From the NCBI GenBank assembly GCA_035487355.1, contig DATHMF010000058.1, positions 1 through 38,937 of the forward strand: 38,937 bases of DNA, read 5' to 3'. Within the stretch, counting starts at the first letter, position 1. Every line of letters begins with the position of its first letter. Positions 16,031 through 25,922 of the stretch are shown here, piece after piece. Made by a program: the position numbers and the translations under genes. The notes below the pieces were generated by a model. That model was not told where the DNA came from. It worked only from the letters and a program-made list of their open reading frames with translations, and did no database searches. This stretch comes from Terriglobales bacterium. GTDB taxonomy: Bacteria; Acidobacteriota; Terriglobia; Terriglobales; Acidobacteriaceae.

Positions 16031-19000
16031 ATGCCCGTAAACCCCGGTTCAGTGCTGGTGTTGGTCTGCCCCCAGTGCGGCAAAAAATACAAAGGCGACC
16101 CGAGTAAGCCGGACGCACGTTATGAGTGCCCGGTTGATCAATCCACGCTGATCCGTTTGGATCTGCAGGCGATCGCAGCGGTGCGGCAAGCACGGTCAGA
16201 AGCCAACAGGCCCCAACCGGCACAACGGGAAGTTACTGATGCCGCCAAGCCGGATACTGATGGCGTTGGTTTTTCGCAAGACGATGTCCCCACGCAATCC
16301 CCCACACAGCCCTACACACAGTCCTTTAACGATCAGGATGCCACTCGTCTGCTCACTAGCACAGAAAATGATCAGGCCACTGTAAAAATTCCGCCTCCGG
16401 AAGCCAGCCGCGATGCTCGCCAAGGACAGGAGAAGATAACGCGAGAGCTCACCATGTCTTACGGGGAAACGTCCACAGAAACTCCCACCAAGGACTTTTC
16501 CAGCATGGCCATTCCGGAACAAAAGCTACAAACACAACCCCAGCCCGCACAATCCTCAAGCATCTCGCCTACCGCTTCCGGTTTTGTTCCGATGACCATG
16601 CCTACGGGCACAGAACTATTAAACGGATTCGAGCAGCGGCGCTCTGTCGTCGCTGCCCTCGAGCGCATGGGCGGTACTGATCCCGAAACCGGCCGGCTTA
16701 TCCCGGTTTACAAATATGAGATGAAAAGCAAGCTCGGCCAGGGAGGCATGGGAGAGGTCCACAAAGTTCTTGACCGCGACCTTCGCCGCGAAGTAGCCAT
16801 GAAGATGTTGCGCCCGCGAGACAGCAGCACGGTGGGGGAGGACGAAATGCTGCGCTTCATCAAGGAAGCGCAGGCCACAGGGCGCCTGGAGCATCCTAAT
16901 ATCGTCCCGGTGCACGATCTGGGAATTGATGCTGAAGCCCGCATTTATTTCACCCTGAAATATGTTAAAGGCCTGTCCCTCAAAGAAGTAATCCGCGGAC
17001 GCCGCGATAACAAACAACTCGAAGACGGCCGCAAGTTCCGTGACGTATGGAGCGCGCGGCAGATGATTGAAATTTTGATCAGCATCTGCAACGCCATGGC
17101 CTACGCCCACAGCAAAGATATTCTTCACCGCGACCTTAAACCCGACAACATCATGCTGGGTAAATTCGGTGAAGTGCTGGTCATGGATTGGGGACTGGCT
17201 AAAATCCTGAGCACGCGCGTTGCCGCCAAAGCCGATTCCAAGGAACAGGAAGCATTCCTGGACCTCACCATGCGCGCCAGCCTGGACAGCAGCATGACCA
17301 TGGAAGGCGCAGTCGCGGGTACGCCTGCCTACATGGCCCCGGAGCAGGCTGCTGGCAGAATCAGCGAACTTGACGAGCGCACGGATGTCTATTCCATGGG
17401 GGCAATACTCTACGAGATCCTTTCCAGCGAACCGCCGTATAAAGGCGGTACTGCGTTGGAGGTAGTGCGCAAGGTCAACCAGGACCCGCCGGCGCCGTTA
17501 CAGACCGGGACGCACGGTTTTAAGCCCATTCCGCGTGAGCTCAAGGCGATTTGCGAAAAATCCATGGCACGCAATCCCGGCGAGCGCTATGCCTCAGCCC
17601 AGGACATGCGCAATGACCTGCAGGCATATTTGGAAGATCAACCAGTTTCCTGCTGTCCCGATACGCCGCTGGTACGGTCCATCAAATGGATCAAGCGCAA
17701 TCGCAACCGGGTGACCGCCAGCGCTACCACAGCGGCTGCGGTACTGGCCGTCGTTCTTCTTGCCTGGTTTGGATACAAGCAATACCGGGTACACCAACTC
17801 CTGAGCTCTGCCCAATCTCAGATGGATGAGGGTAAAACGCGCTACAACGCTTATAAAAACTCCATTCTAAAGTTAAGTCCTGACGATCCTTATCGTTTGA
17901 CCATGCAAGCCTCTGCCCAGGCCGATCTTGCGAATGTCTATCGTGAGAAGCTGCAAGGCGCGGTAGAGGACGCCACCAAGGCGCTCGATGTTTCTCCCGG
18001 CAACAAGAGCGCGCGCAGCTTTCTGGCGGAAGGTTACATGGAGTTATGGCGGCTGGCGCTGGCGCAGAACAATGACGAACTGATGAGTGTGTACGGCGGC
18101 GAGGTGCTGCGTTATGCGCCGAATCCGGAGGACTACAGCAAAGAACTGGATGGGCTGGGCGATCTGGAACTGACCGTCTCACCGGAAGACGCAGAAGTCT
18201 ACCTTTTCCGTTTTGAAACCTTGCGCTCTACCGATCAACAGGGCAACGCCTTGCCGCCGCGCCTGATTCCGGTCCCCTTCAATTTGCAAACGCTCACATC
18301 AGACGCAGCTTTTCTTCTAGCCGAACAGAACCGGGCCAAAAGCGGGGAAGCGGTCATCAAGGGTACGCATTCCATCTTCCGGCTTGATCCTTCGACTGGT
18401 TCGCGCCTGGGTTCGGGAAAAATTTCAGTCCCCGGACTTCCTCCCGGCAGCTACATGTTGCTGGCAACCGCGCTGAATTACGGTGAGACGCGGGTGCCTT
18501 TCAAGATGCCACGCCTGGGAACGGTGAACCGCCACATTGATATGCCATTGAGCAGGGAAATCTTGCCCGGGTTCTTTTTCGTGGCCGGCGGAGACGTTTG
18601 GGTAGGCGGCGACAGCGCCAACGCTCTGCCCCGGCAGAAAAAGACCATAGCACCCTTTCTCATGTATCACGATGAAATCAGCATGGGCGACTACGCCCAG
18701 TTCCTGAAGAGCATTGGCGGAGCTGCCAAAAGCCATCTGCCGCGCGATTTCGGCAAGCCTCTCGCGGTGCTGACCTCCAGCGGGCTGGCTCCGGCCAACG
18801 GCAGCGATGCAACCCAGTTCGCTAAATCCCCGGTGCGAGGCATCTCTTACAACGACGTTATGGCTTACATCGAATGGCGCTCCAAACGCGATGCGGTCAC
18901 CTACCGCCTGCCCACAGAAATTGAATGGGAGGGAACCTGCCGTGGCCCCGACGGCCGTAAATACTCCTGGGGCAATCAGCCCGGGAGGGGATTGGCGATT

Positions 19001-19438
19001 GTTACTCAAGGTTACGGCGACTCCGGCGCAAACATGAGTTGGAAGTGGGAAGACTACAAGGATGAATCACCCTATGGCGTCCACAACCTGGCGGGCGGAG
19101 TGGCCGAATGGACCAGCTCTCTTTACGACGAAAAAGCCAAGTCCACAGATCCGGTTTATGGACAGAGAGCAATTCGTGGCAACGCCTGGTCACTGCCTCC
19201 AACCGGGTTGGAGTGTGCTTTCCGTACCTCCGGGCAGCCTGATTATTTCCATCCTACGATCGGCTTCCGTTTAGCCGCCGATTGGCCGGTCAAGCGTACG
19301 GGAGCGCCCCAGGCGCCTCCGGACGAGACAGAAAGTCACGACCACGAGACTGCGACGGCGACTCCTAAGCCTTCACCCACGCCAACCCCGCGCAGCAAGA
19401 TAGATGAGGCGCTGCATAAATTGGGGCTCGACAAATAA
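16031..19438 (+). CDS. Zinc-ribbon Ser/Thr kinase fused to an FGE-sulfatase-like domain
   Basis: This is a 1135-residue protein. ATG 16031 is preferred over 16013 because AAAGAGAG sits before it. Order of parts: zinc ribbon at about 10-45 (CPQCGKKYKG, then YECPVDQ); a long Gln/Thr/Pro-rich region to about 225; a Hanks-type kinase about 232-530 with GQGGMGEV, the catalytic Lys near 257 (EVAMKML), HRDLKPDNIML near 367, DWG in place of DFG, and GTPAYMAPEQ. A transmembrane helix lies near 560-582 (TTAAAVLAVVLLAWFGY), followed by TPR-like helices, a PEGA-like segment and an FGE-sulfatase/DUF323 domain about 850-1100 (YRLPTEIEWE, NLAGGVAEWTSSLYD, FRTSG, TIGFRLA). It is probably membrane-anchored, with the kinase inside and the C-terminal part outside. 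The FGE-like domain is usually non-catalytic in such fusions. The C-terminal tail is Thr-Pro-rich. Confidence 0.93.
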   Translation: MPVNPGSVLVLVCPQCGKKYKGDPSKPDARYECPVDQSTLIRLDLQAIAAVRQARSEANRPQPAQREVTDAAKPDTDGVGFSQDDVPTQSPTQPYTQSFNDQDATRLLTSTENDQATVKIPPPEASRDARQGQEKITRELTMSYGETSTETPTKDFSSMAIPEQKLQTQPQPAQSSSISPTASGFVPMTMPTGTELLNGFEQRRSVVAALERMGGTDPETGRLIPVYKYEMKSKLGQGGMGEVHKVLDRDLRREVAMKMLRPRDSSTVGEDEMLRFIKEAQATGRLEHPNIVPVHDLGIDAEARIYFTLKYVKGLSLKEVIRGRRDNKQLEDGRKFRDVWSARQMIEILISICNAMAYAHSKDILHRDLKPDNIMLGKFGEVLVMDWGLAKILSTRVAAKADSKEQEAFLDLTMRASLDSSMTMEGAVAGTPAYMAPEQAAGRISELDERTDVYSMGAILYEILSSEPPYKGGTALEVVRKVNQDPPAPLQTGTHGFKPIPRELKAICEKSMARNPGERYASAQDMRNDLQAYLEDQPVSCCPDTPLVRSIKWIKRNRNRVTASATTAAAVLAVVLLAWFGYKQYRVHQLLSSAQSQMDEGKTRYNAYKNSILKLSPDDPYRLTMQASAQADLANVYREKLQGAVEDATKALDVSPGNKSARSFLAEGYMELWRLALAQNNDELMSVYGGEVLRYAPNPEDYSKELDGLGDLELTVSPEDAEVYLFRFETLRSTDQQGNALPPRLIPVPFNLQTLTSDAAFLLAEQNRAKSGEAVIKGTHSIFRLDPSTGSRLGSGKISVPGLPPGSYMLLATALNYGETRVPFKMPRLGTVNRHIDMPLSREILPGFFFVAGGDVWVGGDSANALPRQKKTIAPFLMYHDEISMGDYAQFLKSIGGAAKSHLPRDFGKPLAVLTSSGLAPANGSDATQFAKSPVRGISYNDVMAYIEWRSKRDAVTYRLPTEIEWEGTCRGPDGRKYSWGNQPGRGLAIVTQGYGDSGANMSWKWEDYKDESPYGVHNLAGGVAEWTSSLYDEKAKSTDPVYGQRAIRGNAWSLPPTGLECAFRTSGQPDYFHPTIGFRLAADWPVKRTGAPQAPPDETESHDHETATATPKPSPTPTPRSKIDEALHKLGLDK

Positions 19439-19638
19439 ATTGATTCATTGAATCATCGGATCATTGAGTCATTGAATTAAAGTTTGAAGGCTGATTTATA
19501 AAGTACGATTTTGCTTCGGTGTTTACAGTGCTTTCAAAAAACCGTCGATTTCAAGAAATCATAAATCGTAAATCTTACTTCATACTTCGAACTTCTTGCT
19601 TCAAATGATTCAATGACCCGATGAGTCAATGACTCAAT
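19439..19638. repeat. Long inverted repeat between convergent genes (copy B)
   Basis: The outer arms 19439-19477 and 19605-19638 are imperfect inverted copies built from ATTGA(T/G)TCATTGA(A/C)TCAT words. They enclose about 127 bases, in which a second weaker inverted pair (TTTGAAG near 19484, TTCAAA near 19600) and GATTTA/TAAATC words are nested. It lies between the convergent kinase and lipoprotein genes and touches the stop of the latter, as copy A does for its pair. Confidence 0.8.
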
Positions 19639-20138
19639 CACAGTCTGCGTCCACAATCCCAGGTTCCAGATGCGCTGCCATCATTAAAGGCAAAAGATCC
19701 GCTTTGCAGATCAGGATTCACGGTAATTGTGCCGAATCCGGCGATGGGTTTTCCATTGGGAGACTGGAGTGCAATTCCGATGTTGGGATACGTCCCCGCT
19801 CCGTCGTATGGCCTGTTGTTTTCCTGTCCGGGGGAGAGGCGGTCGCTCAGCGGACCAATGGTGAAGGCCAGGACACGATTGGAACGGCTGGGGAAACCGA
19901 AACCCACATCGCCCGCATATTTCCCACCACCACCGCCATAACACTCTGCGCCGCTTAACTGCTGCTGAAAGGGTTTTTCGATACGAGCTCCCCCGGCCAT
20001 CGCCGTGGTCGCAGAATTCACCGATCCAAGCACGCTGTCAGAAGACGGATTCTGCTGCTTGTTGCAGCCCGCCAGGAAAAGAACAATCAAAATAACATTC
20101 AGAGTAAAAACGAGCAGAAATGTAGGTTGCCGCATCAT
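19638..20138 (-). CDS. Hypothetical lipoprotein
   Basis: This 166-residue protein starts MMRQPTFLLVFTL with a hydrophobic stretch ending in LFLAGC, a textbook lipobox with the lipidated Cys at residue 25. The mature part has a Gly-rich loop (CYGGGGGKYAGD) and beta-rich segments (GFGTITVNPDLQSGSFAFNDG), ending WDCGRRL, so two mature Cys could pair. GGAG precedes the ATG by about 9 bases. It sits downstream of nothing obvious on its own strand. Function unknown. Confidence 0.82.
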   Translation of the reverse strand: MMRQPTFLLVFTLNVILIVLFLAGCNKQQNPSSDSVLGSVNSATTAMAGGARIEKPFQQQLSGAECYGGGGGKYAGDVGFGFPSRSNRVLAFTIGPLSDRLSPGQENNRPYDGAGTYPNIGIALQSPNGKPIAGFGTITVNPDLQSGSFAFNDGSASGTWDCGRRL

Positions 20139-20289
20139 TTCGTGGACTCCGATTCCTTGAATAGATTCTAAAGCTTCCAGAATTGTTATGTCGCACTTAC
20201 CGAGAATTTCTGCTCTCGTTTGCGTTTTTTATTCCGGTCTACTTTGCGATTGTAGGACTGATTACAGATCTTAAATCTGAAAGCGTGAA

Positions 20290-22137
20290 CTATCGCGAAT
20301 CCGACGCTGCGGCGATGATCAGATCCAACGACAGGGAATGTGTGACAGGTTCCTTTGCATTCTTTGCTGTGCCCGTGACTGTCAGTTTGTAGGCGCCAGG
20401 TGGAGTGGAATTGTCAGTGAATAAAGTCAATACAGAGACAGAGTTGGGTGAGGCGAAAGGACTTCTGCCCGCTTTCAAATCTACCGAATCGGAGCTGAAA
20501 CTGGCTTTGGCGCCGGAAGGTAAGCCGCTTACGCTCAGCGATATCATTCCTTGGTACCCGCCAATCGAATCGAGGGCCAGTGTGTAAGCTGTTCCTCCCC
20601 CGGCCTGCACGGTCGGTGTGTTTGGAGTCGAAGTGGTGAGAGCAAAGTCCGCCTGGGGAGGATGGACCACCAGCATCACTCGGGTGCTTCGCATGGGACT
20701 GCGGTGTTTACTCGCAGCCATGACCTGCAGAGGATAGGAGCCGGCAGGTGTCCAGTATTTCGTGGATATGGTGAGTTGAGAAGGAGGAGGCGTCCCTTGA
20801 GGCCTGACGGAAGCGGGACGAAAGCTGGCATTGGCACCCCAAGGTAAACCACCGATGCCAAATGACACCGATCCCTCATCACCCTTGATCAGCGCTAATG
20901 TTGTTGTGCAGCTGACAGCCTCTCCAGCAACGACGTCCAGGGATTCCGGTTTCGCCGATAACGAAAAATCAGATGCGTATACCGTTAAGCCTACCTGGGT
21001 GTCACGCTTGAGCGGGCCGTGCCTGGTTTGGGCAACCCCCGTGATCGTGAGCTCATAATCGCCGGGTGGAACTTTGTCCCCCACGACTACAGTTAGATAT
21101 GAATCTCCCGAGTCTTCAAGAACCAGGGCACGATCTGGAACAACAGAGGCTTTAATCCCTTGAGGCAAACCGCTGACACTTAATGGCAGGATTGCCTGAA
21201 AACCGTTGATCGATTTGATGGTGACAGCACTGCTTGCCTCGCTTCCTCGAAGCACAGACAGCCGGCCTTCTGTCGTTGTGATTGAAAAATCAGGCGGTCC
21301 TGTGTAGATCGTCAATAGAGTGCCGGTAATATGGTCGATTCTCGTGTTCTTATCTTTGCCTTCGATGCTTAGATAGAACTTGTGCGGTTGTAGCCATTTT
21401 TCTCGAGACCAAATGTGAAGTGTAGATTTACCTGATCCCGTGATCTGGGGAGGTTCGAAGCTTCCGGTAATGCCTTCAGGCACAAAGCCTTCAGGCGCGA
21501 TGGCCACCATGCTCAGTGCTACTGTACCCTTGTATCTGCCCATCGGTGTTACGGTGACGGAATAATCGGCTTTGCCACTGACCAGCAGCTTCTGCTCTCC
21601 TGAGACCTGCAATGAGAAGTCCGGCTTTTGAAGTCCACGTGCCACTGTCATAGTGCCGGTTTGTGTAGGGCAGTCGCGGCTCTCGCTCGCGGGCAGACTG
21701 ATGCGGCGTTTGTGCAGAACCCCGAAAAACATTCCGTCAATGTAAACGCGATCTCCCGAGTTTATTTGTTGGTATTCGGCGGGAGTGAGTAAAGAGGTCA
21801 TAGTATGCAGAAAGTCGTCGTCGCTCTCAGCACCGCCCAAGGAGACATTGCCCAAGGAGAAACTATGACAACCAATATGCAACACGTAGGGGCTGTTTCT
21901 TACTTCGAAAATTCCATTGCTCCGCAGCTTTATTTCGACGTAAGGTTTACCCTCAATAAGCACTTTCCGAATACCGAGGATTCGGTCTCCCCAATGGACC
22001 GCCATCTCTTCTTCCCACCGGTGTCTGAGCGCCGTGGCAGACTCCTTGTGTCTCTCAATCGGCGGTGCCGGCCGTTGGGCAATTCCTGTACGGCAAAGGC
22101 TGATACTCATGAGAAAAATCAAGCAGGTTGTCTTCAT
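20290..22137 (-). CDS. Secreted protein with repeated Ig-like domains
   Basis: This 615-residue protein starts at ATG 22137, where AGGA lies 8 to 10 bases upstream and a signal peptide follows directly (MKTTCLIFLMSISLCRTGIA); the longer frame to 22179 would bury it. An N-terminal region of about 150 residues is followed by at least four repeats of about 95 residues. They share the pattern DFS(L/I)...V..G...S...(G)LP.G..AS...........L.I......PAGSY.L.V....., as in IGGYQGMISLSVSGLPSGAKA. These are beta-sandwich modules typical of acidobacterial surface proteins. No enzymatic domain or cell-wall anchor is seen. Likely periplasmic or extracellular, binding or structural. Confidence 0.85.
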   Translation of the reverse strand: MKTTCLIFLMSISLCRTGIAQRPAPPIERHKESATALRHRWEEEMAVHWGDRILGIRKVLIEGKPYVEIKLRSNGIFEVRNSPYVLHIGCHSFSLGNVSLGGAESDDDFLHTMTSLLTPAEYQQINSGDRVYIDGMFFGVLHKRRISLPASESRDCPTQTGTMTVARGLQKPDFSLQVSGEQKLLVSGKADYSVTVTPMGRYKGTVALSMVAIAPEGFVPEGITGSFEPPQITGSGKSTLHIWSREKWLQPHKFYLSIEGKDKNTRIDHITGTLLTIYTGPPDFSITTTEGRLSVLRGSEASSAVTIKSINGFQAILPLSVSGLPQGIKASVVPDRALVLEDSGDSYLTVVVGDKVPPGDYELTITGVAQTRHGPLKRDTQVGLTVYASDFSLSAKPESLDVVAGEAVSCTTTLALIKGDEGSVSFGIGGLPWGANASFRPASVRPQGTPPPSQLTISTKYWTPAGSYPLQVMAASKHRSPMRSTRVMLVVHPPQADFALTTSTPNTPTVQAGGGTAYTLALDSIGGYQGMISLSVSGLPSGAKASFSSDSVDLKAGRSPFASPNSVSVLTLFTDNSTPPGAYKLTVTGTAKNAKEPVTHSLSLDLIIAAASDSR

Positions 22138-22287
22138 GGTCGTTCCTGTCGTGGCTGTGAATAGGCACACCAAGGCCAATTTGCTGTTACTTCATAGGAA
22201 CGGCACGGTCGTGGAATCTTGCAACTGAGTTTTTCTGCTTTATGCCTCGATCAAAACGATATAAAGCTCTGCTTCGAGCGCCTGACT

Positions 22288-25200
22288 TCAAGCGGTTTGA
22301 GGCTCTTTTGCTGCCAACTCTGCCGCCATTTCTTTAATCCGCCGCAAATCCAGTTTGCCTGTGCCGAGATAAGGCAGGGCCTCAACGTGAAAAAATTGAT
22401 TGGCGCGGGGCTTCCACAGTGCAGGCAGATCGCTGGCGGCAAATTTTTCCAGACAATCTTTCAATTGAGCGTCGGTCAACGTGTGCAGCACAATCAGGCG
22501 CTCGCCTTTCTTTTCGTCGGGTACGGCGGTGACGGCGAATTTTTGTTCGGTGGCGTCGGCCAGCTCGTGCAGGCGTTCTTCCACTTTGATGTGGGGAACC
22601 ATCTCGCCGCCGATTTTACTGAAGCGGCTCAGGCGGTCGGCGATGGCAAGGAATCCGTCTTCGTCCAGGATGGCAATGTCGCCGGTGTTGTACCAGCCCT
22701 CGCGCAAGACTTCGGCGGTCTTCTCCGGGCGATTCAAATATCCCTGCATGACGTTGGGGCCCTTGACCAAGAGCAGGCCCTGTTGCCCAATGGGCTGGGG
22801 TTCGCCGGTTTCGGGATGGACAACGCGCACGCTGATGCCGGGCAGAGGATGGCCAATTTTGCCCCGCTTGGCGCCCACTTGGCGGAAGCCGGCTGCGCGG
22901 AAGTCGCGGGTATTGACGGCCACCACCGGAGAGCACTCGGTGCAGCCGTAGCCCTCGAGCGGGCGTATGCCGAATTGATCTTCAAAAGCCTGCACGATGC
23001 GCTCCGGCAGCTTCTCCGCTCCGGCCAACACAAACTGCACGCTGCCGAAATCTTCAGGCGCGCAACGGCGAATATAAGCCTGCAGAAAAGTCGGCGTGGC
23101 CACCATGAAGGTGATGGCATATTTTTGCGCCAGAGCGCCGATGACTCGCGCATCCAAGGGGTTGGGATGGAAGACAACTCCGGTTCCCAAAACCACCGGC
23201 AGGCAAACCGTGACCGTGAAGCCGAAAGAGTGAAAGAAGGGAAGTATGCCCAGGATGCGGTCGTGCTTATCCAAAGCAAAAACCTGGCCCATCTGCTGAA
23301 TGTTAGAGGCGATGTTGTAGTGGCTGAGCATTACGCCCTTGGGATCGCCGGTCGAGCCGCTGGAAAAGATGACTGTCGCCAGGTCGTCGATCTGGGCAGT
23401 CTTGCCGCCGCTCAGATAGCGCAACAGCAAGGGGCGGGGTGCCAGCCAGGAGAGCGCGAGGGCAATAATCTTTTCACTGAAGCGCGGGTTAGCGGCGAGC
23501 TCTTCGAGCAAAATGACTTTCTCCGGTGGATGCACCGAAATTTTCTCCAGGAAGGCGCGGGCAGAGATCACCGTCTTCAGCTCGCATTGCTGGGCACAAG
23601 AGGCGACCACAGCATCAGAGGCGGTGTAGTTCAAATTGACCGGGACTTTCCCCGTGAGCAGCGCAGCGAAATTCACCAGAGTGCCGGGCACCGACGGCGG
23701 AAGCAGAATACCCACCATCTTCTGGTCTTGCCACACCCGGCGCAGCCGTCTCGCCAAAAAGATGGTCCGCGTGAGCGCCGAGCCGAAGGTAACCTTGGCC
23801 GTCTGGCCATCGGCCATGGCAAAACGTCCACGATGCTTTCTCGCCGTGCGCACAAAACTGTGGTGCAGCGGTTCAATCCGCTTCCGGCGGAGAGCATAAG
23901 CTTGCGTGTGCAGCTCTTGCACCGCGCGCCGCACTTCAAACGGAGGCGTATCGGGCGGCAGAGGCTTCCCGAAGCTCACAGTGACGTGGTAGGGGACCTC
24001 GCGGGGAATCTTCCATACAAAGCGTCCACGCTCGAAGCTGAAGATGCTTCCCCAGACTCCATCCAGATGCACGGGGATAATGGGCGCATCCACGTTCTTC
24101 ATGATGCGCTCCATGCCGCGGCGGAAGGGAAGCATCTGCCCGATGCGGGTGATTTGGCCTTCGGCGAAGATGCAGACGATTTGTCCTTGCTGGATGGCTT
24201 CGCTCGCAGTGCGCAGCGACCGAATCATCTCCCGCGGGCGGAGCTGTGACGAAATCGGAATCGCATCGCCCAGTTTGGCCAGCGGCTTGATGAATGGCAG
24301 GTCGTAGATGTCCTTAAATATGATGAAGCGCACGAAGCGGTCGGTGGAGGCGACGAGCAAGAGTCCATCCATGAACGAGAGGTGGTTGCTGACAAAGAGT
24401 GCACCACCCTTGGAGGGAATATTCTCGAGCCCTTCAACCCGGATACGATAAATCGTGCGCGTGGCCATCCACAGCAGCAGCCGCACCAGAGCTTGCGGCA
24501 ATAGCATCAGGGAATAAACTGTCGCTGCCAGCGTGAGCACTCCGCCAATCAGGAAAATCGTGGCAGGCGATAGATGAAGCAACTTCACGCCGGTGTGGGG
24601 AATGACGGCGCCGCTGGTAAGGGCGTAATAGCATCCTGACGCCAGGAACACGCCTACAAAAGAAAGTAAATTGGCGGCGGCCAGCACAGAGCCCTTGCGT
24701 TCTTCCTGCGGACGGTGCTGCATAACCGCACTCACCGGGACGATAAAGAATCCGCCGAAGAACCCCAGAGCTGAGAGCAGAACAACCACCTTGACAAAGG
24801 TGAGCGCCGGGACAAACAAAACCATGGAAAATACGGTCATCCCAATGGCGCCCAGCGGAACCAGGCCGTATTCGATTTTGTTCCCGGAAAGATATCCTGC
24901 CGTTATGCTGCCAACGCCCATGCCCAGTGCCAACGCCACCAGCAGATATCCGATGTGGCTCTCGTCGAGGTGCAGCACATCGGTTCCCAAAATGAAAATG
25001 TTGAGCTGAAGCAGTGTTCCCAGGAAAAAGAAATAGGCGTTGCTCATGATCGCCAGCCAGAGCAGGCGGTCCTGGCGGGCGTACTGCACCTCACGCCATA
25101 AATCGGCAACAAAATTGAAGCGGAACTTGCGCGCAGGATTGGCGGCCGGCACGCGCGTGATGCCGAAACTTGTTCCCAGGCCAACCAGGGCCAGTGTCAC

Positions 25201-25761
25201 CAGCAGCGCACCCGACCAATACTGCCGGCCATGAAAGTACTGTGCCAAAATAGGACCGATCGCCGTGCCCAGGATGATGGCGAGAAAAGTCCCTAATTCA
25301 AGTACGCCGTTGCCCCAGGAGAGCCGTTCGCGAGGCAGCAGCTCGGGCATCAAACCATACTTGGAAGGGCCGAAGATGGCGCTGTGCACTCCCATCAAAA
25401 AAACCGCGGTCAGCAGCAACGCGGGAATAGAAAAAAATAACCCGCAAGTGGCCGCCAGCATGATGGCAATCTCGAAGACCTTGATGCTGATGGTGATGGT
25501 GCGCTTGCTGAAGCGGTCAGCGAAGAAGCCGCCATACATCGAGAACAGGATGAAGGGCACGGCGAAAATTGCGCCCACCGCCGGCACCATTCTGTCGCGC
25601 AGCTCTTGCGAGAGTCCCATGCTGAGCGCCAGCACGGTCACCAGCTTTTGCAGGGCATTGTCGCTGAAGGCGCCCTGGAACTGCGTGACAATCAGGCTCC
25701 AGAAGCCACGCTTCCAGTTTTCAGGCGCAACCGGGAAACTTGCGGAATGTGTTTGTTCCAT
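22288..25761 (-). CDS. LplT-Aas fusion: MFS transporter + acyltransferase + acyl-ACP/CoA synthetase
   Basis: This 1157-residue fusion covers lysophospholipid repair. Residues 1-415 form a 12-helix MFS transporter of the LplT type (FWSLIVTQFQGAFSDNALQ start). About 430-620 is a PlsC-type acyltransferase with NHLSFMDG (HX4D, His near 460) and FAEGQITR. About 650-1150 is an AMP-forming ligase: IFSSGSTGDPKGVMLSHYN near 800, YGCTECSP, YNTGDIAILDEDGF and a terminal GTGKLDLRRIKE with the catalytic Lys. In Escherichia coli LplT (flippase) and Aas (acyltransferase plus synthetase) are separate proteins totalling about 1116 residues, close to this length. The expected role is import of lysophospholipid across the inner membrane and its reacylation. 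All three parts keep their key residues. Confidence 0.93.
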   Translation of the reverse strand: MEQTHSASFPVAPENWKRGFWSLIVTQFQGAFSDNALQKLVTVLALSMGLSQELRDRMVPAVGAIFAVPFILFSMYGGFFADRFSKRTITISIKVFEIAIMLAATCGLFFSIPALLLTAVFLMGVHSAIFGPSKYGLMPELLPRERLSWGNGVLELGTFLAIILGTAIGPILAQYFHGRQYWSGALLVTLALVGLGTSFGITRVPAANPARKFRFNFVADLWREVQYARQDRLLWLAIMSNAYFFFLGTLLQLNIFILGTDVLHLDESHIGYLLVALALGMGVGSITAGYLSGNKIEYGLVPLGAIGMTVFSMVLFVPALTFVKVVVLLSALGFFGGFFIVPVSAVMQHRPQEERKGSVLAAANLLSFVGVFLASGCYYALTSGAVIPHTGVKLLHLSPATIFLIGGVLTLAATVYSLMLLPQALVRLLLWMATRTIYRIRVEGLENIPSKGGALFVSNHLSFMDGLLLVASTDRFVRFIIFKDIYDLPFIKPLAKLGDAIPISSQLRPREMIRSLRTASEAIQQGQIVCIFAEGQITRIGQMLPFRRGMERIMKNVDAPIIPVHLDGVWGSIFSFERGRFVWKIPREVPYHVTVSFGKPLPPDTPPFEVRRAVQELHTQAYALRRKRIEPLHHSFVRTARKHRGRFAMADGQTAKVTFGSALTRTIFLARRLRRVWQDQKMVGILLPPSVPGTLVNFAALLTGKVPVNLNYTASDAVVASCAQQCELKTVISARAFLEKISVHPPEKVILLEELAANPRFSEKIIALALSWLAPRPLLLRYLSGGKTAQIDDLATVIFSSGSTGDPKGVMLSHYNIASNIQQMGQVFALDKHDRILGILPFFHSFGFTVTVCLPVVLGTGVVFHPNPLDARVIGALAQKYAITFMVATPTFLQAYIRRCAPEDFGSVQFVLAGAEKLPERIVQAFEDQFGIRPLEGYGCTECSPVVAVNTRDFRAAGFRQVGAKRGKIGHPLPGISVRVVHPETGEPQPIGQQGLLLVKGPNVMQGYLNRPEKTAEVLREGWYNTGDIAILDEDGFLAIADRLSRFSKIGGEMVPHIKVEERLHELADATEQKFAVTAVPDEKKGERLIVLHTLTDAQLKDCLEKFAASDLPALWKPRANQFFHVEALPYLGTGKLDLRRIKEMAAELAAKEPQTA

Positions 25762-25922
25762 AGATCGGAAGAGGGATTGGAGATGTTATAGCAAATTAAG
25801 CCTGTTGCTACTAGCTCATAGTTTAAGAACGGGGAAGTCAGGATTTCTTGCAAATTTGTTGGATGTAGCGGCTAAGCCGTCTAATTTCTTCTGTGCCTTC
25901 TGTTCCAACGTCCCTGCTCGCA

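Noticed and set aside
20183..20392. 69-codon plus-strand frame with a hydrophobic segment
   Set aside because: No ribosome-binding site and its second half is antisense to the Ig-repeat gene.
22219..24249. 676-codon open frame on the plus strand
   Set aside because: It is antisense to the LplT-Aas gene, whose motifs are intact; its own translation is His/Gln/Arg-rich without any domain, as expected from a shadow of a GC-biased gene.
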